The notes beneath the pieces were generated by a model. It saw only the letters and a program-made list of their open reading frames with translations, did not search any database and had not been told where the DNA came from. Both the position numbers and the translations under genes were made by a program. From the NCBI GenBank assembly GCA_963402885.1, contig OY727095.1, positions 17,737,001-17,801,000 on the forward strand: a stretch of DNA of 64,000 nt. Reading direction: 5' to 3'. Shown piece by piece: positions 1 through 10,800 of this stretch. How positions within the stretch are numbered: position 1 is the first letter of the stretch; every line of letters starts with the position of its first letter. Source of the stretch: Antedon bifida (lineage: Eukaryota; Echinodermata; Crinoidea; Comatulida; Antedonidae).

Positions 1-2478
1 ATTTGCCATCATTTGTTCCATTGTTTTCCCACGATATTTTCTGCATTGTACACACCTGTTAGTAATCTTACGAGCTAATGCGTTGGCGCCTATTACCCAA
101 TATTTTTCCCGAAGTACAGATAACATCATATTTCGGCCACTGTGCCCACTTCTTCGATGAATTTCATCAAGCATTAAACTAGCAACAAGTGATTGTTTGG
201 GAATGATGATTGGGTGCTTTGCATTTGTCGAGATGTCTGCTAGATTCAGGCGTCCACCAACATTTAGAACCCCTTCGTTTAACCATGGATCCAGTCTATA
301 CAAAGGGCTGGATCTTGAAACTCTCATTGTGTTACTTTCTGTACTTCTCTGCAGAACTTCCATCTCTTCGGAATAAAACTTTTTTTGAACGTGTTTCACA
401 ATCAACATTTCCGCTTCATGAAGGTCACGAACAGTTAAACAGTGGGATCCGCTTATGTATGATCGAGTAGCGCCTCTTATTTTCCTCAGCAATACACCTT
501 TCACCTTTAAAATATATGCAACTGCCTTCTTAAGCGAGTGCCAAGATGAATAGTGTTCAACTAGTATACACACTGGATGATTAATATCATTAACCTGAGT
601 AGAGTGGCTTGCTTTTACCTCACAATCTCTTGAATCCTCTTTCATTGATATTATTTGCTGAGGCCATTTACCTTCATCTTCCAATAGAAACCTTGGACCT
701 TGAAGCCATACTGGATCCGAAAGAAATTGTTTAGGATTCTGTCCTCTTGACGCAACATCTGCCGGATTTTGTTTGGTATCAACAAACTTCCATTGGTTTA
801 TACTAGTTGCACTCCTTATGATGGTTACTCTGTTGGACACAAAGGTATGAAAGCGTGAGGACTCATTAGCTATGTATCTCAGCACTGAGGTACTATCTGT
901 CCAGTAGAAGGTTTGGTGGAGTTTGATATCCAACTCTCGGAGAACAACTGCACAGATTTTGACTGACATAGTTGCTGCTGTTAGTTCCATTCTTGGGATA
1001 GTCACTTTCTTTATAGGAGCCACGCGAGCTTTCCCAGTTACGAAAGAACATCTAATTTTTCCCTGCTCACTTATTTGCCTAAGATAGATCACACAACCAT
1101 AACCTTCGGCACTGGCGTCAGAAAATGCATGGACTTGAGTATTGACGAAATGTGAATTGCTTCCTGGTACGTAACATCTAGGTACAGTTACGGATTCAAT
1201 GAGAAAAATTTGCTTACACCAATTCTGCCATTTCATCGCATGCTCGTCCGGTATACGTTCATCCCATCCTAACTTTAGTTTACATAAATCTTGAAGTAAG
1301 TTCTTTGCCGACACGCTGACAGGCGCAACAAACCCTAAGGGGTCATAAATAGTGCTAACAGCAGATAAGATTGCTCTTCTTGTGTTTTCTGCTTTAAACT
1401 TGCCAATACTAAACCCGAACAAGTCCTTTTCCACATCCCATTGAAGGCCTAGTGCTCGTTCTTTTGGTAGCGGAGAATGGTCAAGATCCAAGTTCATTAC
1501 TCCTTTGGTCCGGTCTTCGACTGGAATTTGCGATAGAATATATTTGTTGGTACAGACCCATTTTGTAAGGTTGAATCCGCCTTTTTGACATAAGTTCTTC
1601 AACTCTTGAATTAAACCGAGTGCTTTTTGTGTAGACTCGACTGATCGCAAACAGTCATCCATGTAGAAATCATTTAGTACAGTTGATACTGCCTCTTTAC
1701 TATGTAATTTCTGGTTGTCTTTGGCTGTTTGTTGCAATGCAAAATTAGCGCAAGACGGAGATGACGTGGCTCCGAACAGATGGACAGTCATCCTGTACTT
1801 GATAGGAGTTGCTTCTAGATCACCACCTGGCCACCAAAAGAAGCGAAAAAGATTGCGATGCTTTTCAGGAACTTTTACTTGGTAGAACATGGTCTCGATG
1901 TCACTCATAAAAGCTACAGGATGCTGACGAAATCTAAGTAGAATACCATTTAAATTGTTGAGCAAATTAGGACCGCATAAAAGAAGATCATTCAACGCAA
2001 CACCAAGATACCGAGCGGCACAATCGAACACAACCCGTATCTTCGTGGGTTTTTTCGGGTGATAGACACCATGATGAGGGATATACCACGTTAAACCATC
2101 TTGCGATTCATAAGGTGAAACCTCTTCCGCATAACCCTGGTCTATAACGCTAGTCATAAATTTAACATAATCCTGTTTAAAGCTATCGTTGCGAATTAAC
2201 TTCCTCCGAAGGCTTTCCAGTCTACGTTTAGCAAGGTTTTCGTTGCACGGTAATTTTAATTTCTTGTCTCTTAAAGGAAGCTCCATCTGATAGTGACCGT
2301 CAACAAAGTTACAGCTATCAGTCATTATTTTAATAAATCGTTTATCTTCTTGTGACCACTCTCTTTTATCGTCTATAACTCTTTCCGGAAAATCGTATTT
2401 TAAACTTTCTCTGTATGTTCTCTCTAGACTTTCTGACTCGTCATGTTTAGATATAGCCACATTGATGAAACTTGAGTT
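1..2478 (-). CDS. BEL/Pao retrotransposon pol, partial (reverse transcriptase, RNase H, start of integrase)
   Basis: Reading the minus strand in the frame whose codons end at position 1, I find no stop from about 2520 to the window edge, so this pol is open and simply runs off the left side. Recognisable in order: WYIPHH near 2085, DIETMFYQVKV near 1890, SPSCANFAL near 1745, the YMDD catalytic box near 1665, FGFSIG and an IYDPLGF segment near 1350-1430, an RNase H-type AFSDAS near 1120, WTDST near 905, and an integrase zinc-binding HRRSGHSG...CVQC segment near 50-160. These are the usual BEL/Pao signatures. Integrase catalytic residues lie outside the window. The pol frame is offset by one base from gag and overlaps its end. 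No DTG/DSG-type protease lies between the gag zinc finger and the reverse transcriptase. Only about 140 codons separate them. Confidence 0.88.
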
Positions 2479-2491
2479 GACATTTGTAGTA

Positions 2492-4480
2492 TTACCAATC
2501 CGAATGACATTCCAAGTTGTGGGTACCTCTACATTTCGAACATGTGATGCCGGATGAACACCATCTCTTTGTATGACCTTTACCAAGACACAGAAAACAG
2601 ACATTTTTTCTCTTTAACATCTCAAACCGTTCTTGAATAGCCATCCTTTTCATTTCTGAGCATTGAGCGACTGAATGTGGCCTTTCACAACACAAACACT
2701 TCTCCACTTGCTTTACATTTACTGCAGACACCTTAGAAGACTCCTTGAACTTGTTGCCTCTAGAATCAAGTTGAAGTTTGCCATACACGGGATCATTAGA
2801 CTTTTTGGCTTCTTTTCGTACAAATTCAACAAGGTCACTAAATTTTACTCGTTCCTGCTTGGCCTTCAAGTCATACACCTTTCCTCGCCATCTTTCCTGC
2901 AAGTTGTAGGGTAGCTTAGTAACAATAGTTTTAAGATTCTCAAACAATTCAAGCACAGCCAAACTGCCCACACACTGCGTAGCTGCCTCACACTCTTTCA
3001 GGAAAATAGCAAAATCATCCAAGGATTTGGAATCTGAAGAACGAAGAACAGGCCATGAATACAGCTTCTTAACAAATGCGTTGGCTATCACTTCAGGATC
3101 ACCATAACGTTCTGTCAACTCTTTGATTGCCGATGGGTACCCTGTGTCTGCGTCTAGGTAAGAAAATCCTTTAACTATGCGATGGGCCTCTCCAGTTGTA
3201 AATTGTTCCAGGTACTGCAATTTCTCATCTGCTGAACAAAACTGTTCCACTCTAGACTTAGATTGTCTTATAAAACGTTTGAATTCCAAGGATTCACCTG
3301 CAAATTTCTTAATTTCCATTTGTGGCTTCCGCATAGTCCTTATCACCTCGTTCATATCAGTAGAACCAACATTTCTATTAGAAGAAAAAGAATCCTGACA
3401 ACCCTGCCGGTTTTGCGGAAACAGATGGCTTTGCGTAACAGGAACTACCACAGGAGTCACTGTGTTCGAAGCTAAGTTAGGAATTGTAGTAGGAGCAGGA
3501 TCTGCTTGAGCAAAGTTTTGAGTTGCCAGTACATTTACGGGAACAGCAGGTACTACCACAGGAGCAACTGACGTTAGCACAGGAATTGTAACATGATCGG
3601 CTGGAGCAAAGGCTTGTGTTACATCACCAGGAACAACAGGGACTACAACAGGATCCAATGGGTCTAAATCTAATACAGGAATAGTAGCAGGATCCGCTGG
3701 ACCAAGCGATAACACATTTCGTCGGTATGCACTATCTAGAAACCCTTCCATTGATGACGTACTTTTGTGGCTACCAGAACCCCTTCCGCTTGCGAAATCC
3801 CTTGCAACATTCAATCTTGCTTCGGCGACGTCTATCTCTTCTTTTAAAGCGTTTTCTTCTTTTAACTGTTTGAGTTTGAACTCTTCCTGTTTCAGTTTGA
3901 ACTCTTCCTGTTGAATTCTCTGCTTTTCTGTGAGACTCCTCTGCCTGGCTAGCAACTCTGCATGTTTTTGCTCTTCTTGAATCACAGAAGCACTTAGTGA
4001 TCGTTTAGAATATTTTGAACTGTTAGTTGATTTCCTGCTTGCGGAGCGATGAGAATTTACCGCCGCAGACTGCTCTACCTCAAGCACCGCAAACCAATCC
4101 TCTACCTTAGCCTTTAAGTTTGCCAACCACACATCTTTGTCTTCAAACCATTCATTATACATTATTTTCTCTTCCTCGTTCAGCAAGCCACAAATTTCAT
4201 CATGAAGGAACATAAATTCACCATACACCATTAACCAATCTTGATGCACCTTAATCAGATTTTCTCTTGTAACTTCCTTATTCAAAGAAGCTTTCAACGC
4301 TTCTGACACAAATTTAACACGACGCCACAACTCTTTGATTCCTTTCAGCTTTCGTTCCTTTTCGTACTCTGCACCCTTCTCGGTCTTACGTTTTACTCTA
4401 ACAGATTTCTCTGAAGCAGCTTCAGCCATCGTGGATATATCTTTGTAAATTTTATAACTGCACAAACAAGTTTCTTGCAA
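2492..4480 (-). CDS. BEL/Pao retrotransposon gag (DUF1759 plus zinc knuckles)
   Basis: A 662-codon open frame; the likely start is the internal ATG at 4429-4427 (MAEAASEK), because the preceding 17 codons look like leader. Order: a charged N-terminal half with a Q/E/K-rich coiled coil (about residues 165-225), a proline/valine-rich stretch with three loose repeats containing TIPVL and VVVPV (about 260-355), a DUF1759-like gag core (KKFAGESLEFKRF to GDPEVIANAFVKKL, about 395-500), and C-terminal zinc knuckles (CLCCERPHSVAQC, CFLCLGKGHTKRWC, CSKCRGTHNLEC). Gag binds RNA and builds the particle. The frame ends just after the last knuckle, where related elements continue into a protease. Family resemblance to the gag at 33073-34935 is obvious but the two are different subfamilies. 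Confidence 0.87.
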   Translation of the reverse strand: MQETCLCSYKIYKDISTMAEAASEKSVRVKRKTEKGAEYEKERKLKGIKELWRRVKFVSEALKASLNKEVTRENLIKVHQDWLMVYGEFMFLHDEICGLLNEEEKIMYNEWFEDKDVWLANLKAKVEDWFAVLEVEQSAAVNSHRSASRKSTNSSKYSKRSLSASVIQEEQKHAELLARQRSLTEKQRIQQEEFKLKQEEFKLKQLKEENALKEEIDVAEARLNVARDFASGRGSGSHKSTSSMEGFLDSAYRRNVLSLGPADPATIPVLDLDPLDPVVVPVVPGDVTQAFAPADHVTIPVLTSVAPVVVPAVPVNVLATQNFAQADPAPTTIPNLASNTVTPVVVPVTQSHLFPQNRQGCQDSFSSNRNVGSTDMNEVIRTMRKPQMEIKKFAGESLEFKRFIRQSKSRVEQFCSADEKLQYLEQFTTGEAHRIVKGFSYLDADTGYPSAIKELTERYGDPEVIANAFVKKLYSWPVLRSSDSKSLDDFAIFLKECEAATQCVGSLAVLELFENLKTIVTKLPYNLQERWRGKVYDLKAKQERVKFSDLVEFVRKEAKKSNDPVYGKLQLDSRGNKFKESSKVSAVNVKQVEKCLCCERPHSVAQCSEMKRMAIQERFEMLKRKNVCFLCLGKGHTKRWCSSGITCSKCRGTHNLECHSDW

Positions 4481-5075
4481 ATGCGGAATTTAATTGTTCT
4501 CCAACTTGATCCGATTTACTATAACAAATAAATAATGATTACAAATAATATATACGGTATCTATCATACAGTACAACATAAATAATTCTAAACAATAATA
4601 ATAGACCTTACATAAGTATCTAAATAAGTCATAGATAAAACAGTACAATATAAATAATTCTTGGTTCAAAATAATTACAACTATAATAATAATAAGATAA
4701 GTCTCAATTGCTTACCAAAGATATGCCTGGATAACATGTGCAGCTATAGCTATACACTATATCAATTACCACCGTACTACAGCTTTAGGCTTCTAAGTAA
4801 GCCTTGGTACATCTACCACTTCTATAGCTAGGCCAGCTTAGGCTTCTAAGTAAGCCTTGGTACATCTACCACTTCTATAGCTAGGCCAGCTTAGGCTTCT
4901 AAATAAGCCTTTTGTGCTTGCTAGGTCCTTACCCAACAAGCCTAACTATCCAACTGCCAGCCACAGCCCAAGCAAGCTATGCCCTCATTAGCATAACCCA
5001 TATGGTTGGTCACCTGTTCACTTGACACTCTTCAGTGAACACAAGCACAGTATACCTAGCTTGGATTTGGCACTT
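4481..5075. other. Leader/possible 5' LTR region of the left BEL/Pao element
   Basis: AT-rich sequence between the gag start and the first base homologous to the tandem unit (5076). By position it should hold the element's leader and 5' LTR (the element reads leftward), but the matching 3' LTR lies off the window, so LTR ends and target duplication cannot be fixed. No gene seen. Confidence 0.4.
4785..4913. repeat. 53-bp direct tandem repeat, about 2.4 copies
   Basis: A unit beginning TTAGGCTTCTAAGTAAGCC starts at 4785, 4838 and 4891; the first two copies are essentially identical and the third breaks off after about 23 bp with one change. Inside the unit AGGCTT...AAGCCT forms a small inverted repeat. 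It lies where the BEL/Pao 5' LTR should be, so it may be a promoter-proximal LTR repeat. Confidence 0.85.
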
Positions 5076-5989
5076 ACAATAATTAACAATAAAACAATGA
5101 TGGATTTAAAAACACTTTATCATCATAATTATGTACGTAACCATATTTTGTTTTTAGTATAGTAGACCTAGATTTATTGGTGCTTGCATGTTTGTAATTT
5201 AGAAAATATTTTATGATTATTTACGATAAATGTACTTTTATAAATAGAAAAAATGTCTTCTCTATTCTGTGTGTTTTGCACATTTTGTAAGGTGAATTGT
5301 TTCAGATGGAAATCAAGCAAGTCACCAGAAATTAGTTCCAGGACCGACGTGTGCAGTATGACGCTACTACTAGTACGATATTAATTATTAAAATGTAATT
5401 ATATTTTAATTTCATATTGTTCCGGAAAACTTCTGATGTGTGTGCAACTTTTTATATGACTAGACTGAGGATGACTCTCTAAATGTTATGGTGATTGGTT
5501 ACTCTATAGTCACTGCCAATATAATGTTCTGCTACTCTAAAAAAACCAATGGCGCCACCTATCATCAAGTTAGTTTGCAAAAAAAATAGGCAAAGCAAAT
5601 AAATTGTCTTTTGTGGCAATAATAGACTAGTCCAGATTTTCATATGCTGTAGGCATTTCATGTTAAAAGCGAATGTTTTAGGGTAGTTTTTAGGGTGCTG
5701 GATTGGTTTACCCGACTCAATTTTTAGATCTCCACCATTTCAGACTTATTTTGGTTTATAATATAACTAATTGACTTTTAAGTTGTTAAATTTCTTTCAA
5801 CGGTGACGGAACGTTTTGCCGAACGCCACTTCGCCGACAATTCACCGACCGGAAATTTTTTCGATAACTGTAATCATCATTATTTTGTCCGCCCGAATGG
5901 CATCCCAGTTATTTTTCTTGCACCGCCTAGTGGCGCTATACAATCTTTGCTTTTCTGCCATTTATACGGTTGCCACCCCGCTTATCTTC

Positions 5990-6188
5990 CCATTGGATCT
6001 TCATCCAATTCTCCAGGCCTCCCTGCCACTGATTCATGTTGTAGACAAAAAAAAAGGGGGAAAAAGGGATCTTCATCCAAATACACATGTTCGGCTAGGG
6101 TAGCGCTTTCCCATTGGATCTTCATCCAATTATCCTGGCCTCCCTGCTGTTGCTTCATGTGGAAAAAAAATGGATCTTCATCCAAACC
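5990..6188. repeat. GGATCTTCATCCAA repeat cluster (unit 1)
   Basis: TTGGATCTTCATCCAA-type motifs occur at about 5995, 6068, 6115 and 6173; the first and third sit in longer copies followed by a CC(A/T)GGCCTCCCTGC segment. The motif is partly palindromic (TTGGAT...ATCCAA). The same cluster is present in units 2, 3 and 4 (about 18440, 28010 and 49475). Confidence 0.7.
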
Positions 6189-6578
6189 ATAATAGCAAAA
6201 TGCGAATTGCTGAAAATAACATTAATAAATGGTCGTCACAAAATAATATGCGTATAAACGAAAAAAAAAACTGTATAAATATAGAAAAATAGCGAAAGAT
6301 GCGATTTCAGTAACAACAACCAAAAAAAAAGTTGTCTTCTTCCCTGGGCAAACACAGATAGATGGCCTAGCGTTTATGATGATCGGAAGTTACAAGTACC
6401 ACCTTCATCGGGGACCTGACGTTCACATTCAACGCAAACATATACATATATTCATGGCTGCAGTCGCGTGTGCAAATTTGAGTTACCGTACATCTTCCAA
6501 TAGTAACCCACACTCTAATAGTAACTCCCCTCTAATTAGTAACCCACCTTATAAGTCAATCTATAATAATAACCCACT

Positions 6579-6614
6579 ACTCTAATAGTAACCCATGGGG
6601 GTTACTATTAGAGT
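6579..6614. repeat. Perfect 16-bp inverted repeat with 4-nt loop (unit 1)
   Basis: ACTCTAATAGTAACCC (6579-6594), ATGG, then its exact complement GGGTTACTATTAGAGT (6599-6614). It could extrude as a cruciform. The same palindrome exists in unit 4 (50062-50097), in a duplicated version in unit 2 (19021-19086) and mutated in unit 5 (63051-63086). In unit 3 its right arm is split by the hAT-like element. Confidence 0.9.
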
Positions 6615-7604
6615 CACAAAAACTATTGAAAAAATGACTGGTCGTTTATGATGTAGCCGTATTTCGAAAACAAGGAGATAATGCATGTTGATCTCGGGAG
6701 TGGGGGAGGATTGAGGGTTTTTGAGTTCATAAAATAAAGTTAGAGTTCAACCAAATTTGTTTATTTGTACTGATTTATTATTTTGCTATGAGTTGCTGAC
6801 CGGAAACGTTGAGGATGGGCTACTAGTACTATTTTCAGGTGCCTAATTTAAGATTAGTAATAGTAACCCACTACTCTAATAGTAACCCCCTTCTAATAAG
6901 TAATAGTAACCCACCCTAAAAAACAATCAAAGAATAATAACCAAGGGTTACAATTAGATTTACGGTAGTGTTTACTGACCGACAAACCGACCGCCGACAT
7001 AGTGAGCTGTAGACTAAAAATAAGCTATGATCGTTTTGCTATTAGCTATAAGGAAGTGTAAGTTCCGGCGAACTACGGGTGCCATTTATCATAATTTATT
7101 TAATTGTACGACGTGCGAGAGTACCATTTCCGGCCGGCCATCTAGAAGGGGTGTCCTTTAAAATTAATGTCATATTATATTGTTACCGTATAGTGTGTTA
7201 TTTTTTATACTATATTTCAATATCTATTTTTGTGATAAGTGAACAATGCAATTTCCAGTTTATTTGGGTATCTGTAAAATTTTGCTTCACCACATAGCCC
7301 ACAATTTTCTTTTTTTTAATCACGTATTCACACTTATACACTACTTTGTTTATGTTTCATGGCAACAATTTCGTACTGCGCGCGTATCTGCTACTTGGTT
7401 TTACGTCCTCTGTCACCGGATCATTCCAGTAGCACATTAAATTTGATAACACGCCTCAATAATATGAATTAAAAACAATAGTAAAAATTACTAGAATTAA
7501 AGGAATGAGTTATACTAATGATATATACTAATACTACAGAATTTGAATTAATTGATTAATAAGATTATCAATATAGTTTTTTTGTAAAGCAAACAATGAG
7601 TTTA

Positions 7605-7735
7605 TGACGTCGATGTAGTGCGTATTTAGAACATAAATCCGGACACGCGACATTGTTTTTATGACGTACAAGTGTGGCACGCACACTGAAATGTATAAAA
7701 GGCACCCGAAATCGGAGCTCAGGCCTCATATCAGT
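7605..7735 (+). promoter_or_regulatory. Promoter of unit 1 kinase gene: two CRE-like sites, TATA box
   Basis: TGACGTC at 7605-7611 and TGACGTA at 7662-7668 are CRE/ATF-type cores. TATAAAA lies at 7694-7700, and an initiator-like TCAGTC begins at 7731. There is no ATG between this region and 7828, so the first ATG of the predicted transcript is the one used. The block is conserved in all four units (TATA boxes at 20178, 41556 and 51177). The start site itself is inferred. Confidence 0.65.
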
Positions 7736-7827
7736 CGTCAGAATTGTTTTTTCTGGTTTTAAATACGACGAATTAATTTACCTTTACGCATCCTAAATAT
7801 TTGTATTTATACGTCTAAGCTAGCAAT

Positions 7828-10800
7828 ATGAATTCTAGCATCAATATACTTCCTTTTTGGCGCCGTTCATCACGACGGTAAGTTTTTTAACCACCACCAG
7901 CCTCTAACTAGCCTCTAGGGTAGCGCCTAGCCTAGGCCTAGCCTAGGCCTAGCCTAGGCTAGTAGGCCTAGGCCCCTAGCTAGGCCGGCCTAAGTAGGCC
8001 TAGCCTGGCCCTAGTAAGGTAAGCCCAGAGGCCTAGTTTTTAGCCGTCTTTGGGCCTAGCCTCGGCCCTAGCCTAGAGAGTACAGTGAGTGTAGCTAGGC
8101 CTACTAGGCCTAGTAGTAGTACTAGTAGTAGGCCTAAATAACTAAATGGCAATGCCTAATAAGGGCCTCAAAAGGCCTCTAGAATAGGCCTAGCTAGGCT
8201 TATTGTAAATAAAAAGGTATTCCTCTATAGGCCTAAATGTATGAATATGAACATAGACTAGCCTAGCCCTAGGCCTATAGTACTGTATGTAGCTAAACTA
8301 GGGCCTGGTTAGGCTAGACTAAGCCTACCTCTCTACTATATAGTCCAGGTAGGCCTACCTAGGCCTAGACTAGTTTAGGCCTAGATAATAGGGCTAGGGC
8401 CTAGCTAGGCCTAAAACTCTGCTCTTCATACATAATGCCTTTCCTGACCCAGCATAGGCCTGGGTTATTTTTTTTATTTCCATTAGCTTTACATCTAGTA
8501 GGCTGTTAGGCCCTAGGCCTACTTAATACTATAGTAATTACTAATAATAGGAATAGAAGCCCATGTATTGTAATTTATTTTCAAATTGAATTTCATCAAA
8601 TAAAACAATGTCTGGATTCATTCTATTTGTACTGTAGCTTTGATCCGCAACTGCAGAAAACAAGTCTGTTGAGGAAGAAGCCAGTAACAAGATCATTCCA
8701 ACCAGATGCCGATCCACTTTCAGCATCAAAAAGAAATACTGTTAATCCAGGTGATTTAGTATTTATGCGGACAATGGAAGGTAACAAGGTAGGAAAAGAT
8801 TCCTAACACATCTTGCAAGTTTCACATTATTATTATCACTATTAATTAACTTTCTTTCAACAACATTTCATTTTATCTAACAAATATTAATTCAATTTCT
8901 TATTAAATAATTGTTTTAAGATCATAAGTACATTCCTGTGTCAAGTTGAATGTGCTTTGGACCATAAAAGAAACGATATGGAAGCTATTGAAATGGAAGC
9001 AGAGAAATTGAGAGAAAAGTATGAACAAAATAAAAACAGCTAAAAGGAACAATTATATTATACAACATTGTGTCCTTATTTTTATAATAGTATCAAAATG
9101 TAATGTGTTAATTGTTATATACCTGAATGTTTTATGTTATTATTATTATTATGTTTATAGAAAAAAAGCAAGTGAAAGGCTAGTAAAAGAGTTTAAGAAA
9201 AGAAACGGAGAGCTGAAGAAAGTATTAAATGAGAAGAAAGTCAGAATGATGGAAGTGTTTACAAATAAAGATGAGGAAATAAAGAAAGTTGGAAATGAAA
9301 AGAAAGATTTACAGAAAGAGTTAGAAGTTTTAAATGCCAAGTAAATGTTGAAAAGTTCATTTGAATACTAAAAATGGAGCTACAGTTATTTATTAAGCTA
9401 ATTACCTATATTTTTTATTTGATAACACTTCGAACATTTTTATTTTTTAGAATGATGGAAGAGTTTAAAAACAAAGATGATGAAATGAAAAGTTTGTTAA
9501 GTGAAAAGAAAGATTTACAGAAAGAGTTAGGAGCTATAAATGCCAAGTAAATATTATTGAAATGTTTATTTTTGTATCTAAGTTTAATATTAATGGAGCA
9601 ACAGTTTATTAGGCTAACCCTATGCAACACATCCAAAATGTTTATCGTAATTTCAGAATGATGGAAGATTCTAGAAACAATAGTGAGGAAATAAAGAAAT
9701 TGTCAAATGACAAGAAAGAACTACAGAAAGAGTTAGAAGCTGTAAATGCCAAGTAAGTATTGAACAGTTGAACTTTTGCAATTATTTATTAAGCTAACCT
9801 TATTTGTTATTTGATTAATTTTGCCAACACATTCAAACATTTTTATCTTAATTTTAGAATGATGGAAGATTCTAGTATCAATAGTGAGGAAATAAAGATA
9901 TTGTCAAAAGAAAAGAAAGAGTTGGAAGCTGTAAATACCAAGTAAGTATTAAAAGTATATCAATTCATCTTTGTAACAAATTTGAATAATAATGGAGCTA
10001 CAATAATCATTTATTAAGCTAGCCCTATATCATTTTCAATACCTCGAACATTTCTATTTCAGGATGATGGAAGAGTTGAAAAATAAAGATGATGAAGTAA
10101 AGAAAGTTGGACATGAAAAGAAAGAGTTAGAAGCTGTAAATGCCCAGTAAGTATTGATCAATTCATGTTTGTAACAAATTTGAATAATAATGGAGCTACA
10201 ATAACCATTTATTAAGCTAGCCCTATATCATTTTCAATACCTCAAACATTTCTATTTCAGGATGATGGAAGAGTTGAAAAATAAAGATGATGAAGTAAAG
10301 AAAGTTGGACATGAAAAGAAAGAGTTAGAAGCTGTAAATGCCCGGTAAGTATTGATCAGTTCATCTCTGTAACATAATTATTTGAATAATAATGGAGCTA
10401 CAATAACCATTTATTAAGCTAGCCCTATATCATTTTCAATACCTTGAACATTTCTATTTCAGGATGATGGAAGAGTTGAAAAATAAAGATGATGAAGTAA
10501 AGAAAGTTGGAAATGAAAAGAAAGAGTTAGAAGCTGTAAATGCCCGGTAAGTATTGATCAGTTCATCTTTGTAACAAATTGGAATATTAATGGAGCTACA
10601 ATAACCATTTATTAAGCTAGCCCTATATCATTTTCAATACCTCGAACATTTCTATTTCAGGATGATGGAAGACTTGAAAAATAAAGATGATGAAGTAAAG
10701 AAAGTTGGAAATGAAAAGAAAGAGTTAGAAGCTGTAAATGCCCAGTAAGTATTGATCAGTTCATCTCTGTAACATAATTATTTGAATAATAATGGAGCTA

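Larger units (their letters stand above)
5076..7604. other. Upstream flank of unit 1, no supported gene
   Basis: About 2.5 kb before the promoter. It holds four copies of a GGATCTTCATCCAA motif (5993-6188), two clusters of TAATAGTAACCC repeats (about 6500-6610 and 6855-6920), the long inverted repeat at 6579-6614, and a CCGGCCGGCC segment near 7130. Short open frames here are broken or shifted in other units by changes in A-run length, which argues against coding. Confidence 0.6.

Noticed and set aside
5479-5661. 60-codon minus-strand frame in the upstream flank of units 1 and 2
   Set aside because: Not preserved as an equal-length frame in units 3 and 4, and without domain features; chance frame in duplicated DNA.
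5803-6192. 129-codon frame with a GTG start in the upstream flank
   Set aside because: Changes in A-run length and small deletions shift or shorten it in units 2 and 4, and it spans the GGATCTTCATCCAA repeats.
7079-7297. 72-codon frame upstream of the promoter
   Set aside because: Altered in units 2 and 3 by small indels, with no recognisable domain.
9021-9344. 107-codon continuous frame through the exon at 9161
   Set aside because: It reads through intron 3 into the exon; splice sites at 9019 and 9160 give the better model and keep the whole gene in frame.
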